Source: Lactifluus volemus (taxonomy: Eukaryota > Basidiomycota > Agaricomycetes > Russulales > Russulaceae). From it: 64,000 bases of DNA. The stretch is taken from the NCBI GenBank assembly GCA_022376515.1, contig WTXI01000059.1, positions 1-64,000 of the forward strand, read 5' to 3'. Position 1 is the first letter of the stretch; each line of letters begins with the position of its first letter. The position numbers and the translations under genes were made by a program. This document shows positions 11,541 to 22,223 of this stretch, in pieces. A model generated the notes under the pieces. That model worked only from the letters and a program-made list of their open reading frames with translations, was not told the DNA's origin and made no database searches.

Positions 11541-13303
11541 AGCCGTGAGGTCTCTGGTGGGGCTCCTCTTAGACATGTATACTGGTGGGTTCTTTGTCTT
11601 TTGAGATCACATGTCAACACCGATTCTGACTGCTCTTACCAAGTCGATGTGCACACTGTTCTCTAGAGTCGGTACCGCATTCAATACCAGCACGCTTCAC
11701 TCGGATTCCTTCCTTCGACCTATTGCTAGTTTCTCAGGCACGCTATCCTGCAAAGTCCGCCTTCTTCTATACGTTTTGTTTTACTGTATGATATTCGCCG
11801 CCAGGTCTTGATCCTTCGTTCCGTGCCTCCTTTATGCCTTCAATTTCACGTAAGCGAGATGTTGTACATATAGCGATCAGCGCCGAGGGGTTTTTTGTTT
11901 CGAGCAAAACTCAGCGCTTGTGTTGTACGTAGTTCGGTCGTGGCTGCCCTGGCCAACTGCACCTCCAAGTTGGATACAACAGCGTGCCGTCGGTTGTTCA
12001 TTAATAGATGGTGCCCGCGCGGACAGCGGTGCATAATGGTTCATGATAACTTCCCGGGAGACGCAGACAGTTATGGTCCATGTCAAGAGTTATCAACTAT
12101 CAAGCCGTATCAAAGTAGATTCGAGTGGCAAGACGCGGATCGTTCTGTTGAAGAGTTTGTGCGAAGAGTAGGATATGTTCTCGAGGACGACTCGATTAGA
12201 AGGGAACCTGGGACGCTGCCCAACGGGGGCACCACAAGGCAACATATTTCGAGAAATGGACAAATGAGAACCAGCTAGAGACAAACAGGTTGAAACGACT
12301 AGTTTCCAAAAAGGAATGTCCATTTCTACGGGGTGGAAGGAACACCAGACGTGATGCCACACTCGATTACGATATCGCTGGGTATTAGGCGTGGATATGT
12401 TAATCAGCGGCTAAGACGACCAGGCATGTTAGGAAGTTCCAAAGATTCCTTGCGTTTTCTGGGACGAACCTTGCCCATTTGATTTTGAGCTTGGTTTCAG
12501 CAGGACTCTCAAGTGGTGGTTCCTGTAGGTCTATCTTTGCTGTAGACTGAAGAACGGGAATAGGTCAATCACGCTGGCGCAATTACGAGAAGGGACATAC
12601 TTCAGGAGATTCGGATGTGAGGCGTGGAGTTCCGTTATTTGTTCATAAAAGCTTGGAGTTGTCGGGTGATGATGTACTCTCATCAGGGCCACATGAAGAC
12701 GAGAATTCCTCGTTAGTACATGGCGCAGCAGGAAATTGCCTGATTTCGGACGTGAGTTCGTTCAATTGGAGGCGGCGGTCGACATCGATTGTTTTAGAAA
12801 CATTCTCTGTGACACGTGATGTAGAGGAGGAGGGCAGATCGAGTTGTCATGAATGCTACTGGGAGGAATGAGTGGTCGGAGTTTGTTTTATTTTCTCCCC
12901 GCAGGTGATATCTGAGTCAAGGTCACAAAAGTAAAGGTCATTGCGCACGAAGTACTGTAATCTGGAGGTGCCTCTTCCCCTTTTATCCGAGACACGGAGT
13001 ATCAAGATCTCGATCGTCTGGAACGTGAGGGGGTACTATCTGATGTGCCGGACAGAAAGTGGACATGTCCATGAGGGATCGAAGGTCCGCAAGATCAAAG
13101 GTCACTGCACCAGAAGCATCATGAGCAGAGAATAACTAGATTGAGTAATTGATGAATAAACGGACGAATAGTTCAAGAGTGTAGGGTCCGGCGCTCAAGG
13201 CGACCGTTTGCGGGCGGCAACGTATTACGTAAGAGGCTGTGCACCAGCCACGAGAGTGAGAGAGACATATCTCGATTTTTGACAATAAACTTTGTGCGTG
13301 CTC
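11541..13303 (+). repeat. unit A2 3' spacer with decayed Ser-rich gene (minus)
   Basis: Collinear with 6288-8016. The minus-strand remnant is at about 12555-12870; its start region has an in-frame TAA after the CHRECF motif. 12900-13303 is the zone before the next SLA1 start. Confidence 0.65.
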
Positions 13304-13523
13304 ATGAATGATGAACACGAGGAATACATTTCCGTTCTCAAGTCATCGTAGTCAATCTTGAAAGATGAAATCGAAATCAAGGAGGATCAACTGCTTTCAC
13401 TCATCGAGAAAACCGATGACGAGTACGTTCATCTCTTGTATAGCTCGGGTGCATCGCTGACATTTCGTAATGGGTGTTTCTGACGTTTAGGGTGGCCTCG
13501 TTCCATCTGGGTACCTTGATTCG
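13304..13523 (+). pseudogene. SLA1: SLA1-like SH3 fragment, unit A3 (broken)
   Basis: ATG at 13304, then MNDEHEEYISVLKS, but the SYDYVP stretch is interrupted (TCGTAGTCA). The segment encoding DWWK is deleted: the sequence jumps from the intron end to the GVSD region. The end keeps GLVPSGYLDS before GTGAGT. Non-coding. Confidence 0.68.
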
Positions 13524-13940
13524 GTGAGTGCTCGTTGGACTTATGGCCACATGGACTCGTCGAGGAACGTGTGCCAAATTATAAGCGCCTGGCGTTCCGC
13601 CCTGTGCCGATATTTTTATTTCCATAGTCGATATGTGACGTGAAATCCTGAAATCGGTTCAACATCGCGCCCCAACTTGAAATGTTGTCAACCATTGGGG
13701 AGCGACGCCTGCTGCGCGAGGCCTGCACCACATAAGGCAGAAGCTACGAGAATCAGCGCTTAGCCTTTGCGCGGAGTGACACCACCTAGATCCTTCGGCT
13801 TTTTCTTGTGGGTCTAGCACGATCCCGGCAGTGTCGCACAATTGGGTGCCATTGGAGACGTCTCATATCGCACGACTACTGGGAATACCGTCGTCGGGGA
13901 ATGGAAAGAGCAGATACAGGATGACATATCTTCACAGTTA
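13524..13940 (+). repeat. unit A3 spacer, left part
   Basis: Same spacer as other units, interrupted at 13941 by the non-LTR insertion. The right part of the spacer resumes at about 16929 and runs to the A3 gene at 17145. Confidence 0.65.
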
Positions 13941-13955
13941 TGCAAAGTCTTTTTG

Positions 13956-15459
13956 TTTTTTTTTTTTTTGTGAAGCGGTATATTAGATAGCAGAAGATAA
14001 TACAGCTGTTTGCAATGTAATAGACCAGATTTTGTCGCGTTCTCTTCAGAATTTTTGTTTACATTTGGCGCTGGTACAAACAAACTATACCAAATATGGT
14101 GTACCATTGCCGTGCCGCCACTTGTTTGGTCCACCTTGGCAACAGAACGTGCCTTGGCTCAGGCCTGAGGGACTGACTTGTGTGGCTATTGTGCCTCCTC
14201 ACTACCAATTTTCCTGTACATCTGTATACCTATATACTGTAGCTTGATGTACAAGAATATAATGGCTTAATAAAAGAAACAAAGAAACTTTTATACTGAA
14301 GTGTGTGTCGTGCAGCCAGGCCAAGCTATGGGCAGAAATAACTAGTAGTTCAACATACCATATTTGGCATAGTTTGTTTGTACCAGCGCTGGGTGTAAAC
14401 AAAAATTCTGAAGAGAGCGCGACAAAATCTGGTCTATTACATTGCAAACAGCTGTAACAACTAGGTTATCTAACAGCTCTATCCAAACACTGAAGCGGGC
14501 CGAAGAGGTCCGGGATCTCGGTGAGGGCAAAAAATGCTTTTACGCACACCCCTGATATGGGGTAGTGTGGGACTCGTGTGGCGGGTTAACCGCTTATCTA
14601 CCCACTAAAAAACCTCATTGCGAGTAATCCAATCGGGTGTCTTCCCGTGGGTCACATGTTTTCAATATCGCGTTTTCTGTCCACAGCACTTGCGTCGCTG
14701 CGATCTTGTCATCCATTGGTCTTTGTTGGTCTGTGTGTGCTGTATTTTCGTTATTGTGTTTTATCTATAGTGCTTTCATTGCTGGGATCTTATCTTTGCT
14801 GTTAAGTTGGTATTCCCATTGCCAGGGTGTCTCTCATGTGTGGTGTGCTCACAATGTGATGCCAGTTCAGTTTGTGTATCAGGCCTCAGACTGAGTGCAG
14901 TGGGCTGGGGGCTACGGCAGTCATTGTTTTGCCAGCATGTCTTAATGACGGCATTTTCCGTCTGTCATTGGTTGCTAGGGGTCTTACAATAATGGCGGGT
15001 GGGTCTCGGTTGGCATGTTAGCCGGTTGATGGTGCCTTGTACTTTCAGGGGGTTCGTTTTCTTCCTGTTTTTGGGGGGTTCACTCGGTGTGGTCTGCTCA
15101 CGCTCGGGGTCTCTGGTGTTGTGGTTCGGGCTCAAGGTCCCCCTTCAGGTTATGGTCTTTATTCTCATGTATTCTGGTACAGTGGTTAGTGGTTGCTGTG
15201 GGCATTATTGTCCTGTTAGGGTGTGTCTGTAAGTCATACAGTCATCTGGAGTGGTATTCTCCATGGGGTCATATTCTGGTTTATGTGTTCTCTATGTGCG
15301 TCTGTGCGTTCATGTGAATTTCTGGAGGAGGGGTCATCTCCTTGGGGGGGCAGATGGTATATCTGAGAGAGACGGGGTGTTGTCTCTCAACCTTCTCTAC
15401 ACTCATAGAGTGAGAGGCGTGCCCGGCCATGGTCGTGGTCCAGGTACAAGGTCCCCCCC
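13956..15459 (-). mobile_element. non-LTR (LINE-like) retroelement, minus orientation
   Basis: Read on the minus strand the element begins with GGGGGGACCTTGTACC at 15459 and ends in a 14-nt A tract (T run 13956-13969). It is bounded by a perfect 15-bp duplication. Its 3' part is homologous to 1490-1852. Without the nested MITE it is about 1.05 kb and has no long ORF, so it is a 5'-truncated or non-autonomous copy. Confidence 0.85.
14003..14454. mobile_element. 452-bp MITE with ~98-bp inverted repeats, nested in the LINE
   Basis: The left arm from 14003 and the right arm ending 14454 are inverted repeats of about 98 bp with a handful of mismatches, starting CAGCTGTTTGCAATGTAATA. TA flanks both ends (14001-14002 and 14455-14456). 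The related LINE copy at 1490-1852 lacks it and continues from CCTAGTTA directly to CTATCT, giving a natural empty site. There is no ORF. It differs in sequence from the MITE at 2183. Confidence 0.88.
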
Positions 15460-15474
15460 TGCAAAGTCTTTTTG

Positions 15475-16928
15475 ACTAGAAGCGCCGACGGTGTCGGCCT
15501 CGACCTTGCTTGAATTTATTTTGTCTGACAAGTGGTGCTTCCCTGCCAGATGTGGTCATGTGCGTTACCCCGGTGTCCGTCCCACCCTCCCTTGGTCAAT
15601 GTACTACACCCCATCCCTTCATCCATATGTTCAAGGTGCGCATCCTAAACACTCCAACTTGATTTGACCAATCGTCGACATATCTTTGGCTAGCCCGTAC
15701 TCCTCCTGACTATTTCTTCACCGTCACAAGACTGTTTAGCGCGATTGTTTGATGCCATCAACTCGATGAATCTCTCCACCGCTCGACGTGTTCAGAGGCT
15801 CATCATGCGTAATTCGGAACGCAAGGACGTCTTTATCAAAAAGTTCACTTCCCCACAGAATCCTTCATCATCTCAAACCCACGGAGGACGTTGCTCCTCC
15901 TGGAGTTGCCTCCAGCCACGGAAGCCACGGAAGTCCCCGGCTGCTAAGGGTGGAAGAGGGACACCTCGTCGACTTCCTCCCATAGCCAATACGCGCGAGC
16001 GCTGCCACCAAGCACGAGTATATCAAACCTTCGTCTAGGAATGAAAGGCACGCACTACTACCACACCACGATCATGTACAAGGGTCAGTTTTCTCTTTCG
16101 TCACCAAAACACCTTCGACCAGAAGGAACTGTTGGGCACATGCGAGACTTAGGAAGTGGTTGTGGCGGAATCGTGGTACGCGCCTGAAAGGGTGGCACAT
16201 TCGAATGTTCAGGCGGTGCTGGTAACGGCAGAAGGAGGCACAGGCAACGCAACATGACAATGTAGATTTCTTGCAGAGTCAGATAGTGATGTCAACACAA
16301 ATTAGATGCAAGGGACAGACACATGGGGAACGTACATGACCGGTCTGGGATGACGCTTCTTGACTCAGTAGACTCTATTCTCATGCTTTATTCTTACACT
16401 GGGTTTCCTGAACACCGCTTCTGCATTTTCGAATCTGCAGAGGAGGGAAACGAGGTGCAAGAACAGCAAGAGGCTGCTAGTTGAGATGTGACAGCAACGA
16501 ATATCGCTACCGGTTGTCCCAACAACCTCAAGGTGACCAGAACCAGTGCGCTCCGAGCCAGCAGTTCGAGCAGAGCAGGCCTTCCAAACAAGACAAGAAA
16601 ACACAGCGAGAAGTTCTGGCGGAAGACACAGACGCAAGGATCAAGAAAAACCGAAAGAAAGCACAGGGAGAGGGCACCCATCGGACCGGATGCGAGGGCA
16701 ACGAACTGGGGCGTGTGAATAACATACTCATTATAGGCAACAACAAATGTTTTCTATGGCGCGGAACGTACACAATAAGTAGGCGAACGAGGGGAAAAAA
16801 GTGGCGGAAGACCAGAAAAGGATGGATGGATCGCCAATATAGGAAAAAAGGCCACGTGAAGAGGATTACTAACGAGATTAGTAAGAAGGCGACTTTCGAC
16901 TCCTACAGAATACCTTGCAAGCAAGGTA
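15475..16928. other. insert unique to unit A3, origin unknown
   Basis: Other units go straight from the TGCAAAGTC..TTTTG site to TTTGAATCTGCATTT; here about 1.45 kb separates them. A 97-codon plus frame ending at 16038 contains a plausible helical stretch (NLSTARRVQRLIMRNSERK) but has no close ATG support and a low-complexity tail. The right end is a palindrome-like ACCTTGCAAGCAAGGT. I see no inverted termini and cannot classify it. Confidence 0.5.
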
Positions 16929-17144
16929 ATTTTGAATCTGCATTTATGTAGCATGTTCATATCTAATCATTCGGCTACGTACACTACGATGGTCCCAAGG
17001 CACGCGTCTGCCATGCGGTACTTGACCTTACGTAACTGTACTTGTATTTTCGTCGCCTCATCTCGATTTACCTTCTGTTCCTCCTGACGTCCCGACCTGC
17101 TACCCCGGAAGCCACCAACAGAGAGAGTCTACCTGGAACAGAAA

Positions 17145-19649
17145 ATGGACATCAGTATGTTCTACCTTAGCCTACGTTATCATCATCACGTTCATCCTCC
17201 CTATCAGCCAGCCATCAGGCTCGGACACCGCAAGGTCAATCCTCGCAGGCGCAGGCCATCTTCTCAGATAGCTCAGGGCCCCTCTTCCATATGTATATTA
17301 AGATGACAGAGGGAGAAGATGAAAAAATGACCCATCGCTGGCAAAAGGATGCAGACGGCATCCTTATCTTCGTGAGTCCTTATATCGACTCTACACTAGA
17401 CCCCAGTGACTGACGTAAATATCGTAGACCGGCTTATTCTCGGCTGCACTCGCTGCATTCCTCACTGTTTCCGTTCAAGACCTAAAATCGAATCCACAGG
17501 ATACCACTGCGTTCTATCTCGCAAACATCTATCAACTTCTTGCCGACCCAAACATATCTCGTACATCGATCCTTGCCACTCCAGTTCAACCACCCGACTT
17601 CTCTCCTCCGAAATCAGCAGTCTTGGTCAACTCACTCTGGTTCCTCAGTTTGGTCATCAGTCTCACATCTGCGCTACTGGCGACGATGTTACAGCAATGG
17701 GCACGTCGATTCCTCACAATCACACAACCGCCACTATACAGTCCACACAAGCGAGCATCTATCTGTGCATTCTTTGCTCATGGTGTCAAAAAGTTTCACC
17801 TTCCTTGGTCTGTTGAAGCACTGCCCGCTCTGCTACACTTGTCGTTGTTTCTGTTCTTCACCGGACTGGCTATTTATCTGTTCAACATCAACCATACTGT
17901 GTTCAGTGCAGTTGTTTGGTGGGTCGGGCTTGCTGGAGGTGTATATGGATGCGTCACGTTGATGCCAATCTTCTGGTCCGATAGCCCATATTATTCACCA
18001 CTTTCTTCGTCGGCGTGGCTCTTCTTTAATTTCACCCTTTCTACAATCGGCCAATTTCTTTACATTCTTCTTAATCACCAGTGGCCGCACTTCAAACGAT
18101 ATCTACTCCTTGAGGACCTAACGAAGATCGTCCAAGAAGCTGGCTCGGAATTGTCGACGACGATCACCAAAAATATCCTAACATGGACGATCCATGCTCT
18201 GGAGGAAGATAAGGAACTTGAGCAGTTCTTCGAAGCCATCCCTGGCTTCTGTAGCTCCGAAGTAGTCCAAGAACGTCACCTAGAACGCGATTTCGCCAAG
18301 TTTGACGAGCAATTGGCAGCGGCGTTTTTCAATTTCGGTTACCATACCTTGTCATCTAGTCTTTTGTCGGAGGAAGACAAGAAAAGGCGGGTCATCATCT
18401 GCGCGAAGGCTGTCGATGCAGCACATCTCTCCCTTTCAACCATGTCCACCCTCAGGAGCGTTTTTATTTCGGAGATGATCTGTTGCGATCGATTGATATT
18501 TGGCAATCTCTGAGAAGTACTAGTGATGGCCAAGTTCCTGGTTTATGTTCTCAAGGCATAATTGCTGGCGTCATTGCAAACACGTCTGAACGCGATGAGC
18601 GTTGGGAGGCACTAGCCAAGGATCAACTTGGTCTGTCCGAAGAAGATTTTCGAAATTATCTTGCAAATGGTGACAGCGTTTTACTTGCCAACTTGATCTA
18701 CATCACTTGGCCACTGTTCCGCTTGGGTCTCAGGTGTCATGGAATTCTAGATACGGTTCTTTCCCTAGGGAGCATCCTGTCGTCCATTTCCGAATTTGGC
18801 GTTGAAAATACTCTTCCTGGACTGCAGCACGACTTCTGTGATTTGTGGAACGAGATCACTCGAGAGGCGCGCGATCGTGGATCTAATGGCATTCCTTATT
18901 ATATTCTCAACCGTATTCGGCATCATTATATCGCTTTACATCAAGGCACCGATGCTGCCCCGACCGCCTTCGATGCTTCCACATATATTTTTGACCCCAT
19001 CCTGGAAGACCCATTTTCGTACCCACTATGCAATATCCCGAGTCATCATCCTATCGCGACCACCTCCGACTCTCCCAACGCCTTTCTGAACCTTTCCACA
19101 GAACCCGCCGTGTCACCCTTCCCCGAAGATGATAACCGCGTACAATTTGTCGGAGAATCATCTTTACATGATGTTCTTCAAGCTCCCCCAACCATCGAGT
19201 CCTCCCACTGCTCTCCTCCCGACAATCTTGACCCCGCTGCTACTTCACTTGACATACTAACGCAAGGCCTCACTGACAAACCCCCTACCATCTCGCCCAC
19301 TTCCAACTCAGAGCTGGAACCTCATCCCGCACCTGCAGTGTCTATATTCATCCCTCACCCATCCTTTTCCCCACCGCTTAGCCGTAGTCCCCATCCGCAA
19401 ACGAACGCAGGTCTCGGAGTTGTCCCTGACATTCCATCATCATCATTCTCGGGCACAGTTGCCAGTGACACTCCACTTCCTCTCCCGTCCACGTTTCCGA
19501 CGTCTATATCTCTCCCACCGCCCCTGGATATCCCAGAGAAATCTCGCGAGTCGGCTATGTCCGTCCCTGACATAGCGACGGATGCCTCGCGTCTTCAAGT
19601 TTCCCTCGACTCGGTATCCTCCTCTGGCGGCATTGACCGTCCGGCATAG
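17145..19649 (+). pseudogene. DUF6535-type membrane protein A3 (single 1-nt frameshift)
   Basis: Exons: 17145-17154, 17208-17371 and 17428 onward. The frame holds the N-terminus, four helices and the first half of the helical domain. One T is missing in the run at 18461-18465 compared with A5 (five instead of six), giving a stop at 18513. The remainder (18483-19649) is fully open to the family C-terminus SSGGIDRPA. With one homopolymer difference in about 2.5 kb, this copy may be very recently lost or may be an assembly error. Subtype 1 (VQERHLE, FAKFD, FGYHTLSS). The C-terminal half is closest to A5 (RGSN.IPYYILNRIRHH). Confidence 0.85.
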
Positions 19650-20429
19650 AGCCGTGCAGTTTCTGGTGAGGCTCCTATTGGATATGTATACTGGTGGGTT
19701 CTTTGTCATTTGAGAGCCATGTCAACGCTGATTCTGACTGCTCTTACGCGCTGGGGTCGGTACGTGTTCAAAACCAGCACGCTTCACTCGGATTCCTTCC
19801 TTTGACCCATTGCTTGTTTATCAGGCACGCTATCCTAAAATGTCCGCCTTCTTGTATACGTTTCGTTTTACTGTACGATATTCGCCGCTCGCCGGGTCTT
19901 GATCCTTCGTTCCGTGCCTCCTTTATGACTTCGATTTAACGTAAGCGAGATGTTTTATATGTAGCGCTCAGCGCCCAGGGGTTTTTGTTTCGAGCAACAC
20001 TCAGCGCTTGTGTTGTACGTAGTTCGGTCGTGGCTGCCAAAGAATTTGTATCACTGCACCTCCGAGTTGGATATAATATGGTGCCATCTGTTGTTCTTTA
20101 ATAGATGGCGCCGCGCGGACAGCGGCGTATGGTGCATGATAAGAGTGGTTGACTGTGGCGAGGGGTTACTGCGCTACAGCTTGAACAACAATTGGAAGAC
20201 GGGAGACTTAGGGGCTGCCCAACGGGGTACCACTGGCGTCGCAAGGTGGCACATTTCGAGAAATAGGCAAGTGACTCATGTTCGAGAAACAGGCAGTGAG
20301 AAACAGATTGAAACGAGTAGTTTCTCAGGCTAAAAAGGAATGTCCTTTTCTACGGGGTGGAAGGAACATTGGATGTCATGCCATACTCGAGTGCGATATC
20401 GCTGGGTATCAGCCGTGGATAACACTGAG
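19650..20429 (+). repeat. unit A3 3' spacer
   Basis: Collinear with the other 3' spacers. It holds only the presumed 3' UTR and decayed sequence up to the Ser-rich gene on the opposite strand. Confidence 0.6.
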
Positions 20430-20822
20430 TTACTCAGCCACTAGGACGACCAAGGCATCCCAAGAAGTGTCACTGGCACTGGCAAAGACTCGAAGCTCTT
20501 GTTCTTTAACTTCAGTAAAACGCAACGTCGAGCTTTTCTCCAGCAAGGCTTTCAAATGATTCTTGTAGGCTATCATCGCTGTAGACTGAAGAACGGGAGT
20601 AGGTCAATCACGCTGGCGCAATTACGAAAACGGACGCACCGCAGGAGATTCGGATGTGAGGCATGGAGTTCCGTTGTCTGTTTGTAAAAGCTTGGAGTTG
20701 TCGGATGATGATGCAGTACTCTCATCAGGGCTACACGAAGAAGGGGATTCTTTGTTGGTACATGTCGCAGCAGGAGACTTCTTGATTTCGAAAGTGAGTT
20801 CGTTGCAGGAGGTGGTCGACAT
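20430..20822 (-). CDS. small Ser-rich protein, function unknown (best-kept copy)
   Basis: Model on the minus strand: exon 20822-20640, intron 20639-20586 (54 bp, GTGCGT...TTCTTCAG with a branch-like TTGAC), exon 20585-20430, about 112 residues. The first exon is Ser-rich (SSCSPDESTASSSDNS). The second reads as a clean amphipathic helix (STAMIAYKNHLKALLEKSS) followed by ELRVFASASDTSWDAL and a stop. The same DNA in units A1, A2 and A4 is interrupted, yet the splice signals and this second exon are open here, which argues for a real gene or gene end. It could be only the 3' end of a longer gene. It lies divergent to the next SLA1 fragment, 513 bp away. Confidence 0.45.
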
Positions 20823-21335
20823 CTATAGTTGAGAAACACTCTCTCTGAGTGACACATGGGGCCCGAGTGCTCATAACGAGGATCAGGATAGTTTGTGCTG
20901 TGGCCACCTGTGACGACGCACGTTCATAAATACTACTGATGATCGAAGTATTTTTCATTCAAAATCGCTTTTCTCCCCAAGGTCACAAAAGTAAAGGTCA
21001 TAGCGCACAAGGTAACTGCAATCTGGAGAAGCCTCTTCGACATTGCCCCTCTTGATGCGAATCAAGATCTCTGTCGCCTTGAACGTGAGGGAGTATATGA
21101 TATGCAGGAGAGAATGGGCAGAGGATAACCAGATTGTAATTTATCTATAAACGGGTCCGGCTGGCGCAAAGCGCATTGAGAGGCGCTCATGCTGACTTTT
21201 CTCGAGCGCTGAGCTGCGGGCGGCAACGTATTATGTAAGAGGGGCCGGTTCCAGCCCTGGCACGATTCGGTGCGAGAGTGAGAGCGTCAATACCAACAAC
21301 TCCCTCTCTATTCTTGACAACAAACTTGCGCGCTC
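20823..21335. other. divergent intergenic region, Ser-rich gene / SLA1 fragment
   Basis: Shared by all units. It contains a kept GGTCACAAAAGTAAAGGTCAT (about 20982) and TTCTTGACAACAAACTT just before the SLA1 ATG. It probably derives from a bidirectional promoter of the ancestral neighbours. Confidence 0.4.
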
Positions 21336-21573
21336 ATGAGTGACGAACACGAGGAATTCATTGCCGTTAGGAATTATATGACTACACTCCTGAAGATGAA
21401 ATCGAAATCAAGGAGGATCAACTGCTCTACCCGTCGAGAAAACCGATGACCAGTGCGTTCATCCCTCGTATGGCTCGGGTACATCGCTGACATTTCATAG
21501 TTGATGGAAAGTTAAACCGATGGGTGTTTCTGACGTTTAGGGTGGCCTCGTTCCATCTGCATGCGTTGAATCG
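21336..21573 (+). pseudogene. SLA1: SLA1-like SH3 fragment, unit A4 (broken)
   Basis: ATG at 21336 and MSDEHEEFIAV, then a short deletion before YDYTPEDEIEIKEDQL-like sequence, and altered bases at the start of the intron. The end region (PSACVES before GTGAGT) is kept. The reading frame is not continuous. Confidence 0.68.
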
Positions 21574-22223
21574 GTGAGTGCTCATTGGACTACGGCCACA
21601 TGGACTTATCGGGGAATGCGTGCCAAGTTATAAGCGCCTGGCATTCCGCCTTGTGCCGATATTTTTTATTTTCATAGTCGATGTGTGAGGTGAAATCCTG
21701 AAATTGGCTCAATATCGTACCCATAATGTTGTCAACCATTGGGGAGCGATGCCTGCTGCACGAGCCCTGAACCACATAAGGCAGAAGCTACGAGGATCAG
21801 CGCATAGCCTTTGCGCGGAGCGACACAATCTAGATCCTTCGGCTCTTTCTTGTGGGTCTAGCACGGTCCCGGCGGTGTCGCACAATTGGGTGCCATTGGA
21901 GATGTCTGATATCGCACGAGTACTGGGAATACCGTCGATTGCATCGTCGGGGAATGGAAAGAGCAGATACAGAATGAGATATCTTCACAGTTATGCAAAG
22001 TCGTTTTGCTTTTGAATCTGCATTTATGTAGCATGTTCATATTAATCATTCAGCTTCGTACGATGGCCCCAAGGCACGCGGCTGCCACCAGTACTTGACC
22101 TTACGTAACTGTACTTTTATTTTCGTCGCCTCACCTCGATTTACCCTCTGTTCCTCCTGACGCGTGACGTCCCGACCTGCTACCCCGGAAGCCACCAACA
22201 GAGAGAATCTATCTGAACAGAAA
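21574..22223 (+). repeat. unit A4 spacer / upstream region
   Basis: Uninterrupted version of the unit spacer, useful as the reference empty site for the MITE and LINE insertions in A1 and A3. No gene seen. Confidence 0.65.

Larger units (their letters stand above)
13941..15474. repeat. 15-bp target-site duplication of the non-LTR insertion
   Basis: TGCAAAGTCTTTTTG occurs at 13941-13955 and again exactly at 15460-15474, bracketing the element. The uninterrupted sites in A4 and A5 read TGCAAAGTCGTTTTG and CCAAAGTCCTTTTG. Confidence 0.9.

Noticed and set aside
13998..14460. inverted repeat read as LINE twin priming
   Set aside because: The arms have TA flanks and the sister LINE copy has an exact empty site, so a nested MITE fits better.
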